This document shows positions 1 to 6,073 of a stretch of 7,005 nucleotides of DNA, in pieces (position 1 is the first letter of the stretch; the number at the start of each line of letters is the position of its first letter). The DNA lies in contig SKKS01000102.1 of the NCBI GenBank assembly GCA_007123625.1, positions 1-7,005 of the forward strand. The letters run 5' to 3'. The position numbers and the translations under genes are program-made. Source of the DNA: Paracoccaceae bacterium (lineage in GTDB: Bacteria > Pseudomonadota > Alphaproteobacteria > Rhodobacterales > Rhodobacteraceae). The notes beneath the pieces were generated by a model. The model did not search any database, was not told the DNA's origin, and saw only the letters and a program-made list of their open reading frames with translations.

Positions 1-107
1 TGGTGGCAAACCCCGCGTCGGGGCCGGTGAACCGCCTTCTTGAAGTCGAATTGATGGTGGGCCGCTCGACCGGCCCCTGCCCGCGAATCACAAGGGAAAG
101 CGCATGA
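1..107 (+). CDS. C-terminal tail of a probable LacI-family transcriptional regulator (partial)
   Basis: The frame starting at base 3 is open from the left edge to a TGA at 105-107 and gives 34 residues. The stretch VELMVGRSTGP closely resembles the usual C-terminus of LacI/GalR repressors, where a final strand reading roughly VELVVRGST ends the sugar-binding domain. The DNA-binding helix-turn-helix would lie off the left edge, so the assignment rests on this short tail and on context. The stop codon overlaps the start of the beta-glucosidase gene (ATGA), which suggests translational coupling and a repressor made from the same mRNA as the enzymes it would control. A local regulator responding to a glucoside or glucose is the natural inference. 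A sugar-transporter subunit or an unrelated protein cannot be excluded. Confidence 0.5.
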   Translation, partial: VANPASGPVNRLLEVELMVGRSTGPCPRITRESA

Positions 108-1432
108 CCCGCGACCTGCCGTTCACCCGTGCCGATTTTCCGCCGGACTTCCTGTTTGGCGCCGCCACCTCGTCCTATCAGATCGAGGGGCATGCCCAGG
201 GCGGCGCGGGACCGACGCATTGGGACAGCTTCGCCGCCACGCCGGGCAATGTGGTCCGGGCCGAGGACGGCGCGCGCGCCTGCGATCACCTGAACCGGAT
301 GGACGAAGACCTGGACCTGGTGGCCGGGGCCAATCTGGATGTCTATCGCTTTTCGGCCAGCTGGGCGCGGGTTCTGCCCGAAGGGCGCGGCGCGGTTAAC
401 GCCGAAGGCCTTGATTTCTATGATCGGCTGGTGGACGGGCTGCTGGCGCGGGGGCTGAAACCGGCGTTGACGCTGTATCACTGGGAATTGCCCTCGGCGC
501 TGGCAGATCTTGGCGGCTGGCGCAACCGCGACATCGCCGACTGGTTCGCCGATTATACCGACGTGCTGTGCAGGCGCATCGGCGACCGTGTGTGGTCCGC
601 CGCACCGGTGAACGAACCCTGGTGCGTCGCCTGGCTGAGCCATTTCATGGGCCACCACGCGCCCGGAATGCGCGACGTCCGCGCCGCAGCCCGTGCCATG
701 CACCATGTCGGGCTGGCGCATGGCCGGGCGATCGCCACCATGCGCGGGCTGGGCATGGGCAACCTGGGCGCCGTTTGCAATTTCGAATACGCTGAACCCG
801 CCGACGCTTCGCCCGAATCCCGTGCGAGCGCCCGTCGCTATGACGGCATATACAATCGCTGGTTCCTGGGCGGCATGTTCCACGGTGTCTGGCCTGCCGA
901 TGTTCTGGAAGGACTGGAGCCGCACATGCCCGCAGGCTGGATCGACGATATGGCCACGATCAAGGCGCCGGTCGACTGGCTGGGCATCAACTACTATACC
1001 CGCAAGCTGATTGGCCCCGCCCCCGGCCCGTGGCCCGCGCTGGAAGAACGCGACGGTCCGCTCCCGAAAACCCAGATGGGGTGGGAGATATACCCCGAGG
1101 GCCTGTATCACTTCCTGCGCTTTGCGCATGACCACTACACCCGCGGCATTCCCATCCATGTGACCGAAAACGGCATGGCCAACCCCGATACCCCTGGCAC
1201 CCCGGACACGGCGCGCATCGACTATATCGGCGCGCATCTGGAACAGGTGCGCCGCGCAATCGCCGACGGAGTGCCGGTTGCAGGCTATTACGTCTGGTCG
1301 CTGATGGACAATTACGAATGGTCCTTCGGCTATGAAAAGCGTTTCGGGCTGGTGCATGTGGATTTCGACAGCTTGCAACGCCGCCCCAAGGCATCCTATG
1401 ACGCGCTGGCCCGCGCACTTGCGCGCGCCTGA
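104..1432 (+). CDS. GH1 family beta-glucosidase
   Basis: A 442-residue glycoside hydrolase family 1 enzyme of normal family length, expected to hydrolyse beta-glucosides (possibly also beta-galactosides) with retention of configuration. The N-terminal GH1 signature is present (FLFGAATSSYQIEG, residues 17-29, with substrate-binding Gln26). His126-Trp127 follow in YHWELP. The acid/base glutamate is Glu171 in VNEPW and the nucleophile is Glu355 in VTENG. Other expected active-site residues are Asn170, Tyr298 in NYYT, Trp398, and Glu405-Trp406 in DNYEW. There is no signal peptide, so it acts in the cytoplasm on imported sugar. The ATG at 104 follows an AAGGGA-type ribosome site near 92-97 and overlaps the upstream stop codon. 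Glucokinase follows after 20 bases, so glucose released here is probably phosphorylated next. Substrate specificity cannot be read from the sequence. Confidence 0.95.
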   Translation: MTRDLPFTRADFPPDFLFGAATSSYQIEGHAQGGAGPTHWDSFAATPGNVVRAEDGARACDHLNRMDEDLDLVAGANLDVYRFSASWARVLPEGRGAVNAEGLDFYDRLVDGLLARGLKPALTLYHWELPSALADLGGWRNRDIADWFADYTDVLCRRIGDRVWSAAPVNEPWCVAWLSHFMGHHAPGMRDVRAAARAMHHVGLAHGRAIATMRGLGMGNLGAVCNFEYAEPADASPESRASARRYDGIYNRWFLGGMFHGVWPADVLEGLEPHMPAGWIDDMATIKAPVDWLGINYYTRKLIGPAPGPWPALEERDGPLPKTQMGWEIYPEGLYHFLRFAHDHYTRGIPIHVTENGMANPDTPGTPDTARIDYIGAHLEQVRRAIADGVPVAGYYVWSLMDNYEWSFGYEKRFGLVHVDFDSLQRRPKASYDALARALARA

Positions 1433-1452
1433 CCTCGTCCGGAGCCCGCGCA

Positions 1453-2433
1453 ATGACCGACACTGCCCGACCCGTGATCGTTGCCGATGTCGGCGGCACC
1501 AATACACGCGTGGCGCTGGCACACGGGAGCATGGTCGATACCGGCAGCATCCGGCGCTTTCGGAACGCAGGCGTCGCGCGGCTTGAGGACGTGCTGCGCC
1601 GGTATCTGGATGACACCGCGCCCGGCCCTGTCGCCGGGGCCTGCGTGGCGCTGGCAGGACCGGTGCGCAACGGGGCGGCACAGATGACAAACCTGGGCTG
1701 GGCGCTGACCGAGGCCGACCTGGCCGCCGCCACCGGCGCCGCGCGCGAAAGCGTGGCGCTGCTGAACGATCTTCAGGCGCAGGGGCAGGCGCTGGACGGC
1801 CTGGCCCCCGAGCATCTGCAACCCCTGCGCGCGGGCAAGCCCGAGCCGGGCGCGGCGCGGCTCGTCATCGGCTTCGGCACCGGAGTCAACGCCGCCGCGG
1901 TCCATCCGCTGCCGGGCGGCGGCTGGCTTGTTCCCGCGGCCGAGGCCGGGCACATTCACCTGCCCGTCGCCGATGATACCGACGCCGCGCTGGCAGCATG
2001 GATGCGCACCGAGCCGGGCTTTGCGTCGGTCGAGGATGTGCTGGCCGGCAGCGGGCTGGAGCGGCTCTATCGCTTTCATGCCCAGCGCACGGGCACGCCC
2101 GAGCGGCTGGACGCGGCCGCGATCATGGCCGGCATCGACGCAGGCGCGCCGCGCGCGTGTGCCGTCGGGGCGCATTATATCCGGCTGATGGCGCGCTATG
2201 CGGCGCTGCTGGCGCTGGTCCACCTGCCGTTCGGGGGTATCTGCTTCATCGGCGGGGTCGCGCGCGCATTTGCCCCGCATGCCGAGGCTTTAGGTTTCGA
2301 CGCCGCATTCCGCGAGATGGGGCGATTTTCGGACTTCATGGACGCGTTTCCGGTTTCGGTGCTGACAGACGATTACGCCGCCCTGACCGGCAGCGCGGTC
2401 TATCTTGACGCGATGCTCCGGCGGCAGAAATAG
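1453..2433 (+). CDS. glk: Glucokinase (Glk family)
   Basis: A 326-residue ATP-dependent glucokinase of the bacterial Glk family (not a ROK-type kinase), converting glucose to glucose 6-phosphate in the cytoplasm. The phosphate-binding motif VADVGGTNTR lies at residues 10-19. LLNDLQA holds the catalytic-base aspartate Asp106, equivalent to Asp100 of E. coli Glk. A glycine-rich GFGTG follows at 140-144. Glu164-x-x-His167 and Glu194 match the glucose-contacting Glu157, His160 and Glu187 of E. coli. VLAGSGL (197-202), the second nucleotide motif GGICFIGG (261-268) and the C-terminal AALTGSA complete the fold. GGAG at 1441-1444 sits eight bases before the ATG. The short gap to the beta-glucosidase indicates one operon. 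The glucose 6-phosphate would feed the Entner-Doudoroff route usual in such bacteria (inference). The gene ends about 95 bases before the convergent dgkA, and no clear terminator is visible between them. Confidence 0.95.
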   Translation: MTDTARPVIVADVGGTNTRVALAHGSMVDTGSIRRFRNAGVARLEDVLRRYLDDTAPGPVAGACVALAGPVRNGAAQMTNLGWALTEADLAAATGAARESVALLNDLQAQGQALDGLAPEHLQPLRAGKPEPGAARLVIGFGTGVNAAAVHPLPGGGWLVPAAEAGHIHLPVADDTDAALAAWMRTEPGFASVEDVLAGSGLERLYRFHAQRTGTPERLDAAAIMAGIDAGAPRACAVGAHYIRLMARYAALLALVHLPFGGICFIGGVARAFAPHAEALGFDAAFREMGRFSDFMDAFPVSVLTDDYAALTGSAVYLDAMLRRQK

Positions 2434-2527
2434 GGCTGCCCGTTACGCGACGCCGCCGCCCGGATCGAAGAACGGACGCCGCGCGTGCAGCCATCGCCAC
2501 CACCATCTGCGTGCCTTGCGCGTGGCC

Positions 2528-2938
2528 TCACCCCCCGCCGAGAAGCCCCCAAAGCACCACCACCCACGCACCGGCCGCGGCCAGCGCGACCAGCGCCACT
2601 CCGGCCGATGCGCAGTCCTTGGCCTTGCGCGCGGCCTCGCGAATCTGCGGCGAGATGTCGTTGACCACCGTTTCGATTGCAGTATTGAACAGTTCCGCCG
2701 CCAGTACCAGGAACCCCAGCGCGATGATGAGCGCACGCTCTGCTGTTCCCAACGGCAAGGCAAGCGCCAGCGCCACCGAAAGCACTTGCGCAACGCTCCA
2801 TTGCCGCAGAGATTTCTCGGACACCCAGGCAGCGCACCAGCCGGCCCAGGACCAGCGCACCGTGTTGCCGATGCGGCGTACCTCTGCAACGATCCTGATC
2901 GCCATGCCCCCGCCCCAACCACTGCCCCATCGACGCAT
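2528..2938 (-). CDS. dgkA: Diacylglycerol kinase (DgkA), small integral-membrane type
   Basis: Encodes a 136-residue inner-membrane kinase that phosphorylates diacylglycerol with ATP to phosphatidic acid, recycling lipid from envelope-glycan or lipid turnover. It aligns along its length with E. coli DgkA (122 residues). An amphipathic N-terminus has AAWVSE with Glu41 (E. coli Glu28). Membrane segments lie near 49-64, 67-84 and 112-133. The signature ELFNTAIE carries Glu82, Asn85 and Glu89 (E. coli Glu69, Asn72, Glu76). AKDCASA holds Lys107-Asp108 (E. coli Lys94-Asp95). Two positions differ from E. coli: Asn93 where E. coli has Asp80, and Ala110 where it has Gly. The start at 2938 is chosen because GAAGGAT stands eight bases before it. 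An internal ATG at 2905 gives 125 residues, closer to the usual length, and remains possible. The open frame continues further upstream, but that part is antisense to ppx and lacks homology. Confidence 0.9.
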   Translation of the reverse strand: MRRWGSGWGGGMAIRIVAEVRRIGNTVRWSWAGWCAAWVSEKSLRQWSVAQVLSVALALALPLGTAERALIIALGFLVLAAELFNTAIETVVNDISPQIREAARKAKDCASAGVALVALAAAGAWVVVLWGLLGGG

Positions 2939-2945
2939 GCCTGCG

Positions 2946-2952
2946 ATCCTTC
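2946..2952 (-). promoter_or_regulatory. Ribosome binding site supporting the 2938 start of dgkA
   Basis: GAAGGAT on the minus strand lies eight bases upstream of the ATG at 2938. The alternative ATG at 2905 is preceded only by a G-rich run (GGGGCGGGGGC) without a clear AGGAG core. This decides the annotated start, with the caveat that the same bases could be the -10 element. Confidence 0.45.
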
Positions 2953-2974
2953 GCCGCGCATTAGGTGCTGTCAA
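2946..2974 (-). promoter_or_regulatory. Candidate dgkA promoter
   Basis: On the minus strand a perfect sigma70-type -35 hexamer TTGACA (2974-2969) is followed after 17 bases by AAGGAT (2951-2946), a weak -10 match. That hexamer overlaps the putative ribosome site, so transcription would begin close to the ATG at 2938. This implies either a leaderless mRNA or translation from the ATG at 2905. It is found by motif only and could be chance. Confidence 0.3.
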
Positions 2975-2989
2975 CCACGGTCTTGCGAA

Positions 2990-3018
2990 TTGACCGCTGC
3001 GGTGCGCGCCGCTACGGT
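2990..3018 (+). promoter_or_regulatory. Candidate ppx promoter
   Basis: TTGACC at 2990-2995 (five of six matches to the -35 consensus) is followed after exactly 17 bases by TACGGT at 3013-3018 (three of six matches to TATAAT, including the first TA and last T). Transcription would start near 3025, leaving a leader of about 26 bases before the ppx ATG. Supported by motif and position only. Confidence 0.35.
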
Positions 3019-3050
3019 CCCCTTGGCGGAAATAGCGCGGGACGCGACAA

Positions 3051-4670
3051 ATGGACGGCGGCACGCCCGAGGAACGGCAGCACGGCTTCTTTGGCCGCCC
3101 GCTCTTCAATGACCCATCGGCCCGCGCCCTGAGCCATGTCGGCGTGATCGACGTGGGCTCGAACTCGGTCCGCATGGTGGTCTTCGACGGCGCCGCGCGC
3201 AGCCCGGCGTATTTCTTCAACGAAAAGGTACTTTGCGGTCTTGGCCGGGGCATGGCGGAGACCGGGCGCCTCCACCCGGAAGGACGCACCCGCGCACTGG
3301 CGACCATGAAGCGCTTTGCCCTTCTCGCCCGCGGCATGAACCTCAGCAACCTGACCATTGTCGCCACCGCCGCCATGCGCGAGGCCGAAGACGGCCCCGA
3401 ATTCCTGGCCGAAGTCGAGGCCGCGACCGGGTTGCGGATGCTGGTCATCGACGGCGCGGAAGAAGCGCGCCTGTCGGCGCAGGGCGTGCTGACGGGCTGG
3501 CCCGATGCCGAAGGGCTGGTCTGTGACATCGGCGGGTCATCCATGGAGCTGGCCGAGGTGGGCGGCGGCGAGGTGCACCGCCGTGTGACTTCGCCGCTGG
3601 GGCCCTTCCGGCTGCAACAGGTGGCGGGCGGCAAGAAGGGGCTGAAATCCCACGTCTGGAAAATCCTGCACGGGTTGCGCGACCAGATCGGCGATCACCA
3701 TGACGCGCTGTATCTGGTGGGGGGGTCCTGGCGGGCACTGGCGCGGCTCGACATGGCGCGCCGGGATTATCCGCTGACGGTGCTGCACGAATACGCGATG
3801 ACGCCGAAATCGATCCGCAAGACACTGGACTGGATCGCCGACAAGGACCTTGACACGCTGCGCCGCCGCACCGGCCTTTCGGCGGAGCGGATCGCGCTGG
3901 TTCCGCTGGCTTCGGTGGTTTTGCGCCAGCTTGTGCATGTCTTCTACCCCAAGCGCGTGCATGTGTCGGGCTATGGCATCCGCGAGGGCATTCTGTACGA
4001 TCAGATGCCCGAGGAGCTGCGCCGCCGCGATCCGCTGATCGAGGCCTGCCGCTTCTACGAGCACCAGAGCGCGCGGCTGCCGGGTTTCGGGCGCAAGTTG
4101 TTCGAATTCCTGCTGCCGTTGTGGAAATCCGCCCCCGAGGCACGCCTTCGTATCGTCAAGGCAGCGTGCCTGCTGCACGATGTCAACTGGCGCGCGCATC
4201 CCGATTACCGCGCAGATACCTGTTTCGACACCGCCACACGGGCCAATCTGGGCGGGCTGGCGCACGAGGAGCGGGTGTTTCTGGGCCTCGCGCTGATGTA
4301 TAGGTACAAGACCGAAGGCCCGATCGCCCAACTGGCCGAGGCCGCGCAGCTTCTTGCGCCCGAACAGCTACGCGAGGCCCAGGTTCTTGGCCGCGCCATG
4401 CGGTTCGGCGCGATGTTTTCGATGGACGGGCCGGAAAACGGCGGTGCCTTGCGCTTCTATCCAAAAAAGAAGGTGCTTGAACTGGTGCTGAACCCCGAAA
4501 CGCAGGATCTGTTCACCGAAGTGGCGGAACAGCGTTTCAACGCCCTGGCGCGAATCCTGCGTGTCGATGCAAAGGTGCGCACAGCGCGGCGCAAAGTTGC
4601 GGCACATGAGCAAGACAGCCCTGGTGAAGCCAACGGATCGGACGCTCCCGAGGCGCCAGACGCCCCCTAG
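3051..4670 (+). CDS. ppx: Exopolyphosphatase, Ppx/GppA family
   Basis: A 539-residue Ppx/GppA phosphatase, expected to release phosphate from the ends of inorganic polyphosphate; activity on the stringent-response nucleotide pppGpp is also possible. The ASKHA-type N-terminal half shows phosphate-1 motif VIDVGSNSVR (32-41, Asp34), the EEAR motif carrying the catalytic glutamate (137-140), and the second phosphate motif VCDIGGSSMEL (157-167, Asp159). A later YLVGGSWRAL (221-230) fits the family. The C-terminal half is an HD-type helical region with His376-Asp377 in LLHDVNWRAHPDYR, in the alphaproteobacterial style; the E. coli enzyme has His-Glu at this place as I recall it. The last 20 residues are an acidic, Pro/Ala-rich, probably disordered tail. 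GGGA at 3039-3042 lies eight bases before the ATG. It is divergent from dgkA and followed after 92 bases by the hydroxylase gene. No polyphosphate kinase gene is in view. Confidence 0.93.
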   Translation: MDGGTPEERQHGFFGRPLFNDPSARALSHVGVIDVGSNSVRMVVFDGAARSPAYFFNEKVLCGLGRGMAETGRLHPEGRTRALATMKRFALLARGMNLSNLTIVATAAMREAEDGPEFLAEVEAATGLRMLVIDGAEEARLSAQGVLTGWPDAEGLVCDIGGSSMELAEVGGGEVHRRVTSPLGPFRLQQVAGGKKGLKSHVWKILHGLRDQIGDHHDALYLVGGSWRALARLDMARRDYPLTVLHEYAMTPKSIRKTLDWIADKDLDTLRRRTGLSAERIALVPLASVVLRQLVHVFYPKRVHVSGYGIREGILYDQMPEELRRRDPLIEACRFYEHQSARLPGFGRKLFEFLLPLWKSAPEARLRIVKAACLLHDVNWRAHPDYRADTCFDTATRANLGGLAHEERVFLGLALMYRYKTEGPIAQLAEAAQLLAPEQLREAQVLGRAMRFGAMFSMDGPENGGALRFYPKKKVLELVLNPETQDLFTEVAEQRFNALARILRVDAKVRTARRKVAAHEQDSPGEANGSDAPEAPDAP

Positions 4671-4686
4671 CGCGGCCCCCGCAACG

Positions 4687-4698
4687 CCTGCGCGCAGG
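4687..4698. repeat. 12-base perfect palindrome between ppx and the hydroxylase gene
   Basis: CCTGCGCGCAGG reads identically on both strands and lies in the 92-base gap after ppx. It has no following T-run, so it is not a standard terminator. It could be a dimeric regulator site or, given the high GC content, chance. Confidence 0.3.
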
Positions 4699-4762
4699 GA
4701 CAACCTGTCATCTTACGTCGGCTCCAGCCTTCGGCTACGCAGGCGCAAGGAGTACACAGACC

Positions 4763-5959
4763 ATGCGCAACACCTATGATATTGCAATATCTGGCGGCGG
4801 AATCGCAGGGCTGACAGCCGCCGCAGCCTTTGGCAGCGCGGGCTACACGGTGCTTTGCATCGATCCCGCCCCGCCGGTGACTGACGCGGCCGCGCCCGGT
4901 GCCGACCTGCGCACCACCGCGTTCCTGCAGCCGTCGATCCCGGTGCTTGAACGCGCGGGACTCTGGGACCGGCTTGCCCCGCAGGCGATGCCGCTGCAGG
5001 TCATGCGCATCGTCGATGCCGGCGGACCCGAGCCCGTGGCCCGCATTCGCCATGACTTCGACGCCGGCGACGTGTCGGACCAGCCCTTTGGCTGGAACCT
5101 GCCGAACTGGCTGCTGCGGCGCGAGATGGTGGCGCGCTTTAGCGAATTGCCGAACGTCACGTTCCGCGCAGGGGTAAGCAGCACCGGCGTGCTGACGCGC
5201 GAGACGCAGGCGCTGTTGCGGCTGAGCGACGGCAGCCGCGTGGCCGCGCGGCTGGTGATCGCTGCCGACGGGCGCAACTCGGTGCTGCGCGACGCACTGG
5301 GTATCGGCGTGCGCACCACCCGTTATGGGCAAAAGGCGCTTGCCTTCGCGGTGACCCACCCGGTCCCACATGCGAATGTCTCGACCGAGATCCACCGCTC
5401 AGGCGGGCCGTTCACGCTGGTGCCCCTGCCCGACCGCGACGGCCGGCCCTGTTCCGCCGTGGTCTGGATGGAGCGTGGCCCCGAAATCGCACGCCTGTCC
5501 GCCCTGCCCCTTCCCGCGTTCGAGGACGCGATGAACACCCGCGCGTGCGGGCTGTTCGGGCCGTTGCGGCTGGTCTCTGCGCTGACCGTCTGGCCGATCA
5601 TCAGCCAGATCGCCGAACGTTTCAGCGCCCAGCGCGTGGCGCTGATGGCCGAGGCCGCACATGTGGTCCCACCCATTGGTGCGCAGGGGCTGAACATGTC
5701 GCTGGCCGATCTGCGCGTTTTGCTGGATCTGGCGAGCCCGAAAACACTGGGCGACCGGGCGATGCTTGACACCTATCACCGCCGCCGCTGGCCAGAGGTG
5801 CAGGCCCGTGTGGCCGGGGTCGACATGCTCAATCGCGCGTCGATGGCCGGGGCACAGCCGGTGCGGGACTTGCGCGCACGGCTTCTGGATCTTTTCTATT
5901 CCGCAGCGCCTGTCCGGCGCGGGCTGATGCAACTGGGCATGGGCATGCGGCAGGGGTGA
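4763..5959 (+). CDS. UbiH/UbiF-family FAD-dependent hydroxylase (probable ubiquinone biosynthesis)
   Basis: A 398-residue class A flavoprotein monooxygenase of the UbiH/UbiF/VisC group, which hydroxylates the aromatic ring of ubiquinone precursors using O2 and FAD. The N-terminal Rossmann motif ISGGGIAGL (9-17) binds FAD. Arg119-Arg120 precede the middle domain. The ADG motif (168-170) in AADGRNSVLR is the DG signature of the family. The third motif, usually GDAAHxxPPxxGQGLN, is here AEAAHVVPPIGAQGLN (296-311), so GD is replaced by Ala296-Glu297. Length is normal, and no signal peptide or membrane span is seen. AAGGAG at 4747-4752 lies ten bases before the ATG. It may be transcribed with ppx or from its own promoter. 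Which ring position it hydroxylates cannot be told, since alphaproteobacterial UbiH, UbiF, UbiL and UbiM relatives overlap. The C-terminus converges on the membrane-protein gene, with about 114 bases between. Confidence 0.88.
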   Translation: MRNTYDIAISGGGIAGLTAAAAFGSAGYTVLCIDPAPPVTDAAAPGADLRTTAFLQPSIPVLERAGLWDRLAPQAMPLQVMRIVDAGGPEPVARIRHDFDAGDVSDQPFGWNLPNWLLRREMVARFSELPNVTFRAGVSSTGVLTRETQALLRLSDGSRVAARLVIAADGRNSVLRDALGIGVRTTRYGQKALAFAVTHPVPHANVSTEIHRSGGPFTLVPLPDRDGRPCSAVVWMERGPEIARLSALPLPAFEDAMNTRACGLFGPLRLVSALTVWPIISQIAERFSAQRVALMAEAAHVVPPIGAQGLNMSLADLRVLLDLASPKTLGDRAMLDTYHRRRWPEVQARVAGVDMLNRASMAGAQPVRDLRARLLDLFYSAAPVRRGLMQLGMGMRQG

Positions 5960-6073
5960 CCGCACGCGGCATCGGTGCTGGACTGGAAGCCTCCGGCGCT
6001 CTGGGCCTGTCTTCCCGTGTGTCGCCGAAGCCACCTGCGTTTCAACCGCCGTCGCGCAAAGCGAGCGCAGCGC

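Noticed and set aside
608..622. Acid/base motif of the GH1 enzyme reads PVNEP where TxNEP is common
   Set aside because: The catalytic Asn170-Glu171-Pro172 are intact, as are all other active-site residues, so the Thr-to-Pro change is most likely ordinary subfamily variation.
1396..2280. Long minus-strand open frame (294 residues) opposite glucokinase
   Set aside because: It is a shadow of glk, with Arg/Gly/Ala-rich composition and no motif, while the plus strand has a complete Glk family pattern.
2434..2527. Bidirectional terminator between convergent glk and dgkA
   Set aside because: Only a 5-base-pair stem across the glk stop codon (GGCAG 2423-2427, CTGCC 2436-2440) and a GGCTGC/GCAGCC pair 47 bases apart are present, with no T-run on either strand.
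2968..2984. Possible Pho box (CTGTCAA followed by CGGTCTT) ahead of ppx
   Set aside because: The first heptamer matches the PhoB consensus well, but the second has two mismatches and the spacing is three bases where four are expected. It also overlaps the dgkA -35 candidate. Not strong enough to call.
2939..3634. Upstream extension of the dgkA frame on the minus strand, giving a 368-residue open frame
   Set aside because: It is antisense to the well-supported 5' part of ppx, shows low-complexity Arg/Ser/Pro-rich sequence with no recognisable domain, and DgkA proteins are small. GC-rich DNA readily leaves antisense frames open.
5960..6073. Terminator or small gene between the convergent hydroxylase and antiporter-like genes
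   Set aside because: No stem followed by a T-run is visible. The only inverted pair noted (GGCGCT near 5995 and AGCGCC near 6069) is too far apart, and no small frame with a ribosome site was seen.
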